A stretch of 64,000 nucleotides of DNA from SLRI01 sp942491185 (GTDB lineage: Bacteria; Pseudomonadota; Alphaproteobacteria; Geminicoccales; Geminicoccaceae), in contig CALOAB010000027.1 of assembly GCA_942491185.1 (NCBI GenBank), forward strand, positions 62,001-126,000. Reading direction: 5' to 3'. A program made the translations under genes and the position numbers. This document shows, piece after piece, positions 47,688 through 56,708 of this stretch (position 1 is the stretch's first letter; each line of letters starts with the position of its first letter). The notes under the pieces are model-generated. The model did no database searches. It was not told the DNA's origin and saw nothing but the letters and a program-made list of their open reading frames with translations.

Positions 47688-47944
47688 AGCCCGTTTCAGA
47701 AGTTTCCGAGGTGTTTCATGAGCTTGGCAACGAGCAATGCGGGGAGTTGGATGGCCGTCGATGCTGGAGCATCGTCGGTCATCCAAGGACGAAGCAGGTG
47801 TTGTTGCCAAGCTCACCTCCGGTCGGCTTGCGGCGGCATCGTCGCCGAGCTTGGCCTATGCTCCAGCATCGACCCACGCTCGACTCCTCGCCGGCGCTCA
47901 CCCGTAAGCCGATGAAACACCTCGGCAACTTCTGAAACGGGCTC
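47688..47944. mobile_element. Non-autonomous MITE-like element, 257 bp
   Basis: Terminal inverted repeats of 33 bp, one mismatch: left 47688-47720 and right 47912-47944, beginning GAGCCCGTTTCAGAAGTT. Inside are two further perfect inverted pairs, GAGCTTGGCAAC (47720-47731) with its complement (47803-47814), and GTCGATGCTGGAGCAT (47757-47772) with its complement (47858-47873), so the element can fold extensively. There is no transposase frame. Flanks read TTA on the left and TCA on the right, which is not a clean target duplication. Ends resemble IS5-group ends, an inference. It fills most of the 338-bp gap between cysNC and the J-domain gene (47655-47992). Confidence 0.75.
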
Positions 47945-47992
47945 TCAGCCCCGACGCGACGGCGATCGATCCTGCGAGGAGCGGCCGTCCGG

Positions 47993-48721
47993 TTAGCGCC
48001 GACGCTTCTCGCTCGCCTTGCCGAGCAGGAGGTCCTTGGCCTGGTTGATTTGGGTTGCCAGGAAGGTGCTGCCGCCGCTGTCGGGGTGGAGCTTGGCCAT
48101 CAGCCGGCGGTGCGCCTTCTTGATGGCATCGGCGGTTGCGCCAGGCTCGAGGCCGAGGACTTGCAGAGCCTCGTGCTCGTCCATGCTGCCTTGGCCTGCG
48201 GTGCTTTCGTGATATCGCTCGCCGCCGTCTGACTGGCTGTCGCGCCAGTCGGGGAAGCGGCGGTCGAGATAGGCCTCGAGCAGGCTGGCGCTCTGCTGGT
48301 CACTTGCCATGGCCTCGGCAAGAAGCTCCAGGAGATCGTCGAAGGACAGGCTCTCCAGGTCGCTGCCGGCGAAATTGCCGGACTTGACGGTGCCGCTGAC
48401 ATCGCCCGTGTCGCGGTCGAGCCGCATGCGCAAGAGGTCGGTCTCGACCCCGACCGGATCGCTCGCCCGTCCGCCATCCATGGGATCGGCGCCGCGCCGG
48501 CCACGGCGGATGGCACGAACGGCCATGATCGTGGCGACGATGGTGATGAGCGCCAGGCCGAAGCGGCCGGTGAAGAGGAGGCCGGTGCTGGCGAGACCGG
48601 AGAAGACGGCGGCGAACGTCCGGCCACCCTGTGCCAGATCGTGCGGGCTGGCCTGGGCATACCAGCGGCTTGCCAGGAGGCCGAGGCCCAGCAGCAGGAG
48701 GCCGACGAGAAAGTAGGTCAT
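47993..48721 (-). CDS. Membrane-anchored J-domain protein
   Basis: A 242-aa protein with two N-terminal hydrophobic helices (MTYFLVGLLLLGLGLLASRW and TGRFGLALITIVATIMAV), a linker, and a C-terminal J-domain, ALQVLGLEPGATADAIKKAHRRLMAKLHPDSGG, with the HPD motif that stimulates Hsp70. The start ATG overlaps the stop of the VWA gene (48718-48721), so it is translationally coupled to it. A DnaK co-chaperone tethered to the membrane is likely; the client may be its VWA partner. Confidence 0.85.
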   Translation of the reverse strand: MTYFLVGLLLLGLGLLASRWYAQASPHDLAQGGRTFAAVFSGLASTGLLFTGRFGLALITIVATIMAVRAIRRGRRGADPMDGGRASDPVGVETDLLRMRLDRDTGDVSGTVKSGNFAGSDLESLSFDDLLELLAEAMASDQQSASLLEAYLDRRFPDWRDSQSDGGERYHESTAGQGSMDEHEALQVLGLEPGATADAIKKAHRRLMAKLHPDSGGSTFLATQINQAKDLLLGKASEKRRR

Positions 48722-49428
48722 GAGCTCCGGCGGGTCTGCTGCTCGAGCAGCCGAACCGCACCGCCCTCGCGCTTGGCGTAATCGGTGAGCGCCTTTTGGC
48801 CGCCGGCGGCGTAGGCGGCGACGGCACGCAGCAGTGCCCGAAGCTCGGCCGGCGCGCTGGCGTCGAAGCGGCAGGCGGCGCCGCCGGTGAGCCGTGCGAT
48901 CTCCTGAAATGCATAAGCCGCTGTTTGATCATGCCCCTCGTGGAAGACGAAGGCCTTGACGCCCAAGAGGCCGAGCTGGCCGGCGAGGTCGCCCAGTGTG
49001 TCGATTCCTTCCTCGCAGGCGTCGCCGATGAAGATCACGGCATGCACCCGCCGCTTCTTCGCCTCGTTGATGGCGTGGCGCAGCACGCGGTGGATCTGGG
49101 TTCGGCCGGCGCGGCAGTCGACCTTGACCATCAGATTGACGAGATCCTTGGCCTTGCCGACCCAGCGGCTCGACTTGCACTCCTCGAAGCCGCGATAGAA
49201 GACGAGCTGGACGTCGAGCCCGCCCAGCCGGTCCGCCTCGAGGAACATCTCGCCCTGCACCGCGCAGGCCTGGTCCCAGGTGGGCTTGCGGCTGGCCGTG
49301 GCATCGAGTGCGAAAATCAGCCGGCCGCGCCCGCCGGCAGCGCCTGGCGATGGTGCTTTGCGTAGCTCGTCGACGAACGAGCGGACCGCATCGTCGCTTC
49401 GCTCGGTGATGTCCTTGCGTTCTACCAT
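48718..49428 (-). CDS. VWA domain protein
   Basis: A 236-aa protein with a von Willebrand factor A fold. RLIFALDATASRKPTWDQA (residues 36-54) contains the MIDAS-type DxTxS, and VHAVIFIGDACEEGIDTLGDLAGQL with the later Asp is compatible with metal binding. There is no signal peptide, so it is cytoplasmic. It is the first gene of the VWA/J-domain pair. Function unknown. Confidence 0.87.
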   Translation of the reverse strand: MVERKDITERSDDAVRSFVDELRKAPSPGAAGGRGRLIFALDATASRKPTWDQACAVQGEMFLEADRLGGLDVQLVFYRGFEECKSSRWVGKAKDLVNLMVKVDCRAGRTQIHRVLRHAINEAKKRRVHAVIFIGDACEEGIDTLGDLAGQLGLLGVKAFVFHEGHDQTAAYAFQEIARLTGGAACRFDASAPAELRALLRAVAAYAAGGQKALTDYAKREGGAVRLLEQQTRRSS

Positions 49429-49513
49429 CGCCTATATCTTGGCCGGCCGGGCACGACTGTCCAGAGCCACTGTCACCAATGGCCGCATGATCCGCCTGGA
49501 CATACCCAGCTGA

Positions 49514-50266
49514 TCAATAAGTCGCGCGGCCGCCCGAGAGGTCGAAAACCGCGCCGGTGGTGAAGGAGTTCTCCGCCGAGACCAGCCAGGCGACCATGGC
49601 GGCGGCCTCCTCGACCATGAGGAAACGGCCGCGCGGGATCTTCGAGAGCATGTAGTCGATATGCTGCTGGCTGATCTGGTCGAAGATCCGGGTCTTGGCG
49701 GCGGCCGGCGTGATGCAGTTGACGGCGATATCGTACTCGGCGAGCTCCTTGCCGAGCGACTTGGTCAGCGCGATGACCGCGGCCTTGGCGGCGCTGTAGG
49801 GGCTGGCGTTGGGGTTGCCTTCCTTGCCGGCGATCGACGCGGTCGAGACGATCCGCCCGTAATTCTGCTCGATCATGCCGGGCACGACCGCCTTGAGGCA
49901 GTAGAAGACGCCGTTGACGTCGATATCGATCACCTGCTGCCAGGCGTCGTTCGGGTATTCCCAGAGCTTGGCCGAGGGGCCGGCGATGCCGGCATTGCAG
50001 ACCAGGATGTCGATCCCGCCCAAGGCCTTCCTGGTGGCGGCGACAGCTTCCTCGACCGAGGCGTAGTCGGTGACCTCGACGCCGATCGCGGCGACCTTGC
50101 CCTGGCCCTCGAGCTCGGCCGCCGTGGCTTTGCCGAGCGCCAGATCGTTGTCCCAGAGCGCCACGCTCGCATCCGAAGCCAGCAGCCGTTCGGCGATCGC
50201 CCGGCCGATGCCTTGTGCACCGCCGGTGACCACCGCCCGCTTACCCGAAAGATCGATCTTGTTCAT
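49514..50266 (-). CDS. SDR family oxidoreductase
   Basis: A 250-aa classical short-chain dehydrogenase. The cofactor motif is TGGAQGIGRAIAERL (residues 14-28), the catalytic residues are Ser in VSTASIAGKEG, and Tyr and Lys in SPYSAAKAAVI (YxxxK). Homology to 3-oxoacyl-ACP reductase/sugar dehydrogenases is general; the substrate is unknown. ATG at 50266. Confidence 0.9.
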   Translation of the reverse strand: MNKIDLSGKRAVVTGGAQGIGRAIAERLLASDASVALWDNDLALGKATAAELEGQGKVAAIGVEVTDYASVEEAVAATRKALGGIDILVCNAGIAGPSAKLWEYPNDAWQQVIDIDVNGVFYCLKAVVPGMIEQNYGRIVSTASIAGKEGNPNASPYSAAKAAVIALTKSLGKELAEYDIAVNCITPAAAKTRIFDQISQQHIDYMLSKIPRGRFLMVEEAAAMVAWLVSAENSFTTGAVFDLSGGRATY

Positions 50267-50509
50267 GGCCGTCGGCCTCCCCCGATTTGCCCGCATTGAC
50301 TGAGGACAGTCGATAGACGCTTTGCCGGGGCTCGGGTAGTACCCTGACACCTGTCGCTCGCGGCTCGAGAGCCGCCTTGGGCTCAAGGCGGCCTCTGGCG
50401 CTCAAGGCATGCCGCATGGCACGTGCGAATTGGTGGGCCGAGAACGGGGCGCCGACGAGCTTCGGGTCTGGCACAACCGGGGCGTAGCACTGCTGAAAGG
50501 CTCAGCCTG

Positions 50510-51427
50510 ATGTCATCTCCCGGCGCCCGCGACTGGTCGCTCATCTTCCTTCTGTCATTGATCTGGGGCGCCACGTTCCTGTTTGCCGAGCTGGCGCTGG
50601 TCGAGCTGACGCCGCTCTGGCTGGTCCTGCTGCGGGTCGGCATCGCCGCCCTCGTGCTCGCGGTGGTGCTGCGTCTCCAGGGCGTGCGTGTCGCGCTGAC
50701 ACCCGTCCTGCTGCTGAGCTTCCTGGTCATGGGCCTGCTCAACAATGTCGTGCCGTTCACGCTCATCTTTTGGAGCCAGACGATGATCGACAGCAGCCTG
50801 GCGGCGATCTTGAACGCGACCATGCCCTTTTGGACCGTCGTCATGGCGCATCTGGCAACGCGTGACGAGCGGATGACGCCGCCCAAGCTCACCGGCATCC
50901 TGCTCGGCATCGCCGGGGTGGCGGTGATGATTGGGCCGAGCGCCCTTGCCGGCCTGGGCGCTGCCGTGCTGCCGCAGCTGGCGATCCTGCTCGCCACCTT
51001 CTCCTATGCCTTGGCCATCCTCTTCGGCCGGCGTTTTCGTGGTCTGCCGCCCATGGCGGTGGCGCTGGGCCAGCTCACCGCGAGCGCCTGTGTCATGCTC
51101 GTCCTGGTGCTGGCGAGCGAGCCGTTGCCCGCGTTTTTCGCCCTGTCGCCGGTGACCTGGGCTGCGGTCCTCGCACTCGCGGTGGTCGGCACCGGGCTCG
51201 CCTACATCCTCTATTTCAGCATCCTGGCGAGCGCTGGTGCCACCAATCTCTCGCTGGTCACGCTGCTGATCCCGGTCACCGCGGTGATTCTCGGCGGCGT
51301 GGTTCTCGGTGAGCGCCTGACGTTCCCGCAGCTCTCGGGCATGCTCTTGATCCTCATGGGCCTGGCCGTGATCGATGGCCGCATGCTCGCCGCCTGGCGC
51401 CGCCGCAGCACTTCGGAGGCCTGTTGA
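50510..51427 (+). CDS. EamA family (DMT) transporter
   Basis: A 305-aa protein with ten helices, two EamA domains (about residues 8-135 and 155-295). LSLIWGATFLFAELALVEL and FSYALAILFGRRFRG are typical of the drug/metabolite transporter superfamily. Substrate unknown. ATG at 50510 is preceded by AAAGG; the stop overlaps the ada start (TGATG). Confidence 0.88.
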   Translation: MSSPGARDWSLIFLLSLIWGATFLFAELALVELTPLWLVLLRVGIAALVLAVVLRLQGVRVALTPVLLLSFLVMGLLNNVVPFTLIFWSQTMIDSSLAAILNATMPFWTVVMAHLATRDERMTPPKLTGILLGIAGVAVMIGPSALAGLGAAVLPQLAILLATFSYALAILFGRRFRGLPPMAVALGQLTASACVMLVLVLASEPLPAFFALSPVTWAAVLALAVVGTGLAYILYFSILASAGATNLSLVTLLIPVTAVILGGVVLGERLTFPQLSGMLLILMGLAVIDGRMLAAWRRRSTSEAC

Positions 51428-52509
51428 TGCCCATCCTGCCGGACACAAATTCGACGTCGAGCCTGACCGCGGATGCCTGCTGGCAGGCGGTGGCAGCGCG
51501 ACGGCCGGGGGACCGACCCTTCGTCTATGCCGTCACCACCACCGGCATCTATTGCCGGCCCGGCTGCAGCTCGCGGCAGCCGAAGCGGCAGAACGTGCGC
51601 TTCTTCGCGACCGCGACCGAGGCGGCTCGCGCCGGATTTCGGGCCTGCAAACGCTGCCTGCCGGACGGCGAGACGCCGCTCGATGCGCTGGTGCGACGAG
51701 CGACCGCCGTGATCGACGAGGCGGAGCAGGCCCCTTCGGTGGACGAGCTCGCTACAGCGCTCGAGACCGGTGTGAAGACGCTGAGCCGCGCTTTTCGACA
51801 ACGTCTCGGCCTGACGCCCAAGGCCTTCATCCAGGCTCGCAGGCGGGAGCGGCTGAAGACCGCACTGACAGAGGAGGAACGCGTGACCGATGCCATTTAT
51901 GCGGCCGGCTATGGGGCTTCGAGCCGCTTCTACAGCGAGGCCGAGGCGGTGCTCGGCATGACGCCCGGCCGCTATCGGGCGAAGGGGGCCGGGCTCGAGC
52001 TCAGCTACGCCATTGCCGATTGCCCGCTCGGCCGGATGCTGGTTGCCGCCACCGACAAGGGCGTGGCGATGATCGCTTTCGGGGCCGATGATCAGGCTTT
52101 GGAGGACGATCTGGCCCTGCGCTTCGCCGCCGCCGAGCGCCGCCGTGATGCGCTGGAGTTGGCGCCCTATTTGCGTCAGGTGGTGGCGGCCATCGAGGAG
52201 CCGGAGGCTGCAGCAGCCATCCCGCTCGACATTCGTGGCACCGCCTTTCAGCAGCGGGTCTGGGCAGCGCTCCGCGCCATTCCGCCAGGCCAGACGCGAA
52301 GCTACGGCGAGGTGGCCGCCGCCATCGGCAAGCCTGGAGCGGTGCGCGCGGTCGCCAATGCCTGTGCCGGCAACCCCGTCGCGGTCGTCGTGCCCTGCCA
52401 TCGCGTTCTACCCAAGGACGGTGACGCCGATGGAGCCGTCGGCGGCTATCGCTGGGGGCCGGAGCGCAAGAGCTGGCTGCTGCGCCAAGAGCGACGCCGG
52501 GCCAACTGA
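51427..52509 (+). CDS. ada: Bifunctional transcriptional activator / O6-methylguanine-DNA methyltransferase
   Basis: A 360-aa Ada protein. The N-terminal zinc domain has Cys 43, 47, 74 and 77 (GIYCRPGCSSR ... ACKRC), with the methyl-phosphotriester acceptor Cys 43. An AraC-type HTH follows (about 90-180), then the O6-alkylguanine transferase domain with acceptor PCHRV near residue 323. It repairs alkylation damage and activates the adaptive response. Coupled to the upstream exporter gene by TGATG, an unusual partner. Confidence 0.94.
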   Translation: MPILPDTNSTSSLTADACWQAVAARRPGDRPFVYAVTTTGIYCRPGCSSRQPKRQNVRFFATATEAARAGFRACKRCLPDGETPLDALVRRATAVIDEAEQAPSVDELATALETGVKTLSRAFRQRLGLTPKAFIQARRRERLKTALTEEERVTDAIYAAGYGASSRFYSEAEAVLGMTPGRYRAKGAGLELSYAIADCPLGRMLVAATDKGVAMIAFGADDQALEDDLALRFAAAERRRDALELAPYLRQVVAAIEEPEAAAAIPLDIRGTAFQQRVWAALRAIPPGQTRSYGEVAAAIGKPGAVRAVANACAGNPVAVVVPCHRVLPKDGDADGAVGGYRWGPERKSWLLRQERRRAN

Positions 52510-52568
52510 CCTTGCCTCCGGCGCCCGGCTGAACGATCTTCACTTTCCAGGATGCCAATGGAGGATCA

Positions 52569-53948
52569 ATGGCTGAGGATCGGCGGGGGCTCGCCTTCTC
52601 GAGCGACAGCGACGACGCGGTGGCGCTCTTCGACCAGGCGGTCGATCACTACCTCGAATACCGCCTCGACGCGGGCGATCTGCTGGGCCAGGCGATCGAG
52701 GCCGATCCGGGCTTCGTCATGCCGCGCATCCTCAAGGCCTCGATGCTCCGGCTGATGGGCTCGAACAGCGTCTTTCCGCAGATCCAGGCGGAGATCGAGG
52801 CGATCGATGCGACGGGCACCGAGCTGAACCGGCGCGAAGGGCTGCATCTCGCGGCGCTCAAGCATTGGATCGCCGGAGACGTCACGCGGGCGAGCCATGG
52901 CTGGGACGCCATCGTCCAGGAATGGCCGTTCGATCTCGTGGCCATGCGGCACATGCACTTCCAGAACTTCTGGCTCGGCGAGCAGCAGGCGATGCGCAAC
53001 AGCGTCGCCAGCGCCCTGCCGGCCTGGACCGACGACATGCCGGGCTATGGCTTCGTGCTCGGCATGCTCGCCTTCGGTTTCGAGGAGATGGGTGACTATG
53101 CCCGGGCGGAGGCGTTCGGCCGCGATGCGGTCGAGCGCAACCCCGACGATCTTTGGGCCATTCATGCCGTCGCGCATGTCATGGAGATGCAGGGTCGGCT
53201 GCAGGAGGGCAGCGCCTGGCTGGACTATCCGGGTGATCACTGGGCCGATCGCGGGCCGGTCAAGAACCATGTCTGGTGGCATGCAGCGCTCTTTGCGGTC
53301 GAGAGCGGCGACTTCGACGCGGCGCTCGCGGTCTACGACACCCATGTCAAGCCGGGCGAGCGGCGGATCTCGACCGACATGATGAACGCGCCGTCGCTCC
53401 TGGTGCGCGTCGAGCTCGCCGGCGGCGATGTCGGCGACCGCTGGGAGCAGCTCGGCCAATGGTCCACCGGCTGGGTCGACGATCACGTCATCGCGTTCAC
53501 CGATGCGCACACCATGATCCCGCTGGCGCGGACCGGGCGCGACGAGGCGGCCGCGAGCTTCGTCGCCTCGCTCGAGCGTTACGCCGGCGAGCCCGACAAC
53601 GATGCAGCGCGGCGCATAGGCTCGCTCGTTCTGCCGCTCGCCCAGGCGATCCGGGCACTCTATGCCGGCAAGCCCGGTGAGGCCGTGACCATCCTCGAGC
53701 CCCTGCGCCACCATCTGCTGCCGATCGGCGGCAGCTACGCCCAGCGCGACGTCTTCCACCAGCTCCTGCTCGAGGCGGCGATCAAGGCTGAAAACTGGCC
53801 ACTGGCGCGCGCGATGGCGAGCGAGCGCATCGCGCTCCGGCCGGAGAACCATCTGAACTGGCTGAAGTTCGGCCAGATGTTCGAAGCAGCCGGTGATCCG
53901 GAGGCGGCAGAGCAGGTGCGGGAGATCGCGGAGCAGCATCGGCCCTGA
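52569..53948 (+). CDS. TTC38-like tetratricopeptide repeat protein
   Basis: A 459-aa helical-repeat protein with no signal peptide. The blocks DLWAIHAVAHVMEMQGRLQEGSAWL and FVLGMLAFGFEEMGDYARAEAFGRDAV match the TTC38 family, found in bacteria and animals, of unknown function. It starts 60 bp after ada. Confidence 0.85.
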   Translation: MAEDRRGLAFSSDSDDAVALFDQAVDHYLEYRLDAGDLLGQAIEADPGFVMPRILKASMLRLMGSNSVFPQIQAEIEAIDATGTELNRREGLHLAALKHWIAGDVTRASHGWDAIVQEWPFDLVAMRHMHFQNFWLGEQQAMRNSVASALPAWTDDMPGYGFVLGMLAFGFEEMGDYARAEAFGRDAVERNPDDLWAIHAVAHVMEMQGRLQEGSAWLDYPGDHWADRGPVKNHVWWHAALFAVESGDFDAALAVYDTHVKPGERRISTDMMNAPSLLVRVELAGGDVGDRWEQLGQWSTGWVDDHVIAFTDAHTMIPLARTGRDEAAASFVASLERYAGEPDNDAARRIGSLVLPLAQAIRALYAGKPGEAVTILEPLRHHLLPIGGSYAQRDVFHQLLLEAAIKAENWPLARAMASERIALRPENHLNWLKFGQMFEAAGDPEAAEQVREIAEQHRP

Positions 53949-54066
53949 GCGCCCGTCGCGCCTTGCCGTGGCGGCTGGTCGCATTGAGTGACCGCGGCCC
54001 CTTTGCCATTCGGTAGGGTTGCGGGCGCACGGCCGATCGTGGCCGAGCCGCGAAGCGAGGTGCGAC

Positions 54067-54969
54067 ATGGCGCGGCACGGCGGCTTTCGATGGCGAGCTC
54101 TGGTCTCTTTGCTGGTGGCCTCGGGGTTCCTGGTCATGGCCGTGACCGGCATCATGCTCTACGTCTCGCCGCCCGGGCGGGTCGCCAATTGGACCGACTG
54201 GACGCTGCTCTGGCTGAGCAAGGAGCAATGGGCGGCGGTGCACATCTCCTCGAGCCTGGTCTTCGTGCTGGCCGGGCTCACGCATCTCGTGATGAACCGG
54301 AAGCCCTTCTTCAACTACCTGCATAGCCGCTTTCATGGCCACGAGATGCCGCGGGCGGAGGGCGTGGTGGCGGTGCTGGCGGTCGTGGCGCTGGTCTGGG
54401 GGACGCTCGCCAACGTGCCGCCGATCAGCTTGCTGCTCGATCTCAATGACCGGGCCAAGCTGATGTGGTCGACCGGGATCGATGCCGAGCCGCCGTTCGG
54501 CCACGCCGAGGAGTTGTCGCTCGCCATGCTGGGAGCGCGGGATCGCTTCGATGCCGAGGCGGCGCTGGCGGCACTCGAGGCTGCGGGGCTGGAGGTGGCA
54601 GACGGCACAGGCACGACGCTGCGCCGCATCGCGGACGACAATGACCTCACCCCGGACGAGGTCTATTCGGTGATCCGGCCTGTGCGGGCAGCAGCGGTGC
54701 CGGTGAGCCCGGATGGCAGCTGGACGCCGGCCTCGGTCGAGGCCCGCTTCGCCGGAGCCGGGATCGGTCGGCTGACGGTGGCCCAGCTGGCGGCAGAGGG
54801 CGGCATCGAGCTCGACGCCGCCCAGGGCCGTCTGGCGGCGCTCGATCTGCCGACGGCGGCGGACGGTCGGCTCAAGGCCATGGCCGATGCGGTGGGGCTC
54901 CAGCCGCTCGATGTCGCCAAGGCAGTTCTGGTCGAAGGCTACGTCCCGGCGGGCAAGGGCGGCAGCTAG
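54067..54969 (+). CDS. DUF4405 domain membrane protein
   Basis: A 300-aa membrane protein. The N-terminal half has four helices with His residues typical of DUF4405 cytochrome-b-like proteins: RALVSLLVASGFLVMAVTGIMLY, WAAVHISSSLVFVLAGLTHLVMN and KPFFNYLHSRFHGHE. The C-terminal 150 residues are soluble. Electron transfer is possible but not shown. ATG at 54067 follows GAGGTG. Confidence 0.8.
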   Translation: MARHGGFRWRALVSLLVASGFLVMAVTGIMLYVSPPGRVANWTDWTLLWLSKEQWAAVHISSSLVFVLAGLTHLVMNRKPFFNYLHSRFHGHEMPRAEGVVAVLAVVALVWGTLANVPPISLLLDLNDRAKLMWSTGIDAEPPFGHAEELSLAMLGARDRFDAEAALAALEAAGLEVADGTGTTLRRIADDNDLTPDEVYSVIRPVRAAAVPVSPDGSWTPASVEARFAGAGIGRLTVAQLAAEGGIELDAAQGRLAALDLPTAADGRLKAMADAVGLQPLDVAKAVLVEGYVPAGKGGS

Positions 54970-55089
54970 GCTCCCCGATCGTTCCTACGTTCTCCGCTGC
55001 GGCGGTTGTGGTGCTGGTCTAGTGGTGGAGTGGCTGCTAGAGACGCGCCCTGACGGTTTGGCCGTTTTCCTTCTTGTCGGCACGAGAGC

Positions 55090-56673
55090 ATGGATCAATC
55101 GACCTTACGCGAGAGCAAGGCTTGGCCCATCAGCGAGGCTGCAGCACTCTTGGACCGGGTCACCAAGCGGCCGCCCGAGAAAGGCTTCGTGCTGTTCGAG
55201 ACGGGCTACGGGCCTTCCGGCCTGCCGCATATCGGCACGTTTGCCGAGGTTTTTCGCACCACGCTGATCCGGCGCGCCTTCGAGCGGCTTTCCGACCTGC
55301 CGACCCGGCTCTATGCGTTCTCCGACGACATGGACGGGCTCAGGAAGCTGCCGGACAACATCCCCAACCCGGAACTGATCGAGCCGCATCTGCAAAAGCC
55401 GCTGACCTCGATCCCCGACCCGTTCGGCACGCATGAGAGCTATGGCGCGCACATGAATGCCAGGCTCAGGACGTTTCTCGACCGCTTCGGCTTCGATTAC
55501 GAGTTCAAGAGCGCCACCGAGACCTATAAGGCCGGCACCTTCAACGAGGTGCTGCTTCGGGTGCTCGAGCGGCACGAGGCAGTCTGCAACGTGGTTCGGC
55601 CGCATCTCGGGCCCGAGCGGCGGGCGAGCTACAGCCCGATCCTGCCGATCTCGCCCAAGTCCGGCCGGGTGCTGCAGGTCAGCATCGAGGAATGCCGACC
55701 GGCGACCGGCACCGTTATCTTCAAGGACGAGGACGGCGCGCTCACCGAGGTGCCGGTGACCGATGGCCATTGCAAGCTGCAGTGGCGTGCCGATTGGGCG
55801 CTGCGCTGGACGGCGCTCGAGGTCGATTACGAGATGTCCGGCAAGGACCTGATCGATTCGGTCAAGCTCGGCGGCCAAATCTGCCGCGTGATGGGCGGCA
55901 CGCCGCCCTTGGGCTTCACTTATGAGCTCTTCCTCGACGAGAATGGCGAGAAGATCTCGAAGTCGCGCGGCAACGGCATCACCATCGACGAGTGGCTGCG
56001 CTACGCCACGCCCGAGAGCCTGATGCTGTTCCTCTACCAGCACCCGAAGAAGGCGAAGAAGCTCTTCTTCGACGTCATCCCCAAGCATGTCGACGACTAT
56101 GAGAGCTTCGTCGCGGCCTTTCCGGGGCAGGCCGACAAGGAAAAGCTCGGCAATCCGGTCTGGCACATCCATGGCGGCAACCCGCCCGCGGCGCCGGTGC
56201 CGGTGGGCTTCGCCATGCTCTTGAACCTGGCCTCCGTGGTGAATGCCGAAGATCCCGGCGTTCTCTGGGGCTTCATTCGACAGTACAGCCCTGATCTCAC
56301 GCCGGAGACACAGCCGCGGTTGGCACGGCTCGTGGATCACGCGATCGCCTACTACCAGGATCGAGTCCGGCCATACAAGAAGCACCGGGCACCGGATGCG
56401 ACCGAGCGGGCGGCCATGGAGGAGCTGGTGCTGGCGCTCGAGGGGCTGAACGAGGGCACGCCGGGCGAGGCCATCCAGAACGAGGTCTACGAGATCGGCA
56501 AGCGGCACGACTTCGCCAATCTCCGCGACTGGTTCAAGGCGCTCTACGAGGTGCTTCTCGGCCAGGAGCAGGGGCCCCGCTTCGGCTCGTTCGTGGCGCT
56601 CTACGGCGTCGCCAATACGCGCCGGCTGATCGAGGACGCGCTGCAGGCCGAGCAGCCACCACATGATGGCTGA
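55090..56673 (+). CDS. lysK: Class I (archaeal-type) lysine--tRNA ligase
   Basis: A 527-aa class I aminoacyl-tRNA synthetase that charges tRNA-Lys. HIGH-like GYGPSGLPHIGTF (residues 38-50) and KMSKS-like KISKSRG (about 288-294) are clear. Class I LysRS replaces the usual class II LysRS in many alphaproteobacteria, spirochaetes and archaea. It begins the lysK-rsmB-purH run on the plus strand. Confidence 0.94.
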   Translation: MDQSTLRESKAWPISEAAALLDRVTKRPPEKGFVLFETGYGPSGLPHIGTFAEVFRTTLIRRAFERLSDLPTRLYAFSDDMDGLRKLPDNIPNPELIEPHLQKPLTSIPDPFGTHESYGAHMNARLRTFLDRFGFDYEFKSATETYKAGTFNEVLLRVLERHEAVCNVVRPHLGPERRASYSPILPISPKSGRVLQVSIEECRPATGTVIFKDEDGALTEVPVTDGHCKLQWRADWALRWTALEVDYEMSGKDLIDSVKLGGQICRVMGGTPPLGFTYELFLDENGEKISKSRGNGITIDEWLRYATPESLMLFLYQHPKKAKKLFFDVIPKHVDDYESFVAAFPGQADKEKLGNPVWHIHGGNPPAAPVPVGFAMLLNLASVVNAEDPGVLWGFIRQYSPDLTPETQPRLARLVDHAIAYYQDRVRPYKKHRAPDATERAAMEELVLALEGLNEGTPGEAIQNEVYEIGKRHDFANLRDWFKALYEVLLGQEQGPRFGSFVALYGVANTRRLIEDALQAEQPPHDG

Positions 56674-56708
56674 GGCGGAGTTGGCTGAGGCGACGGCGGC
56701 CGAGACTC

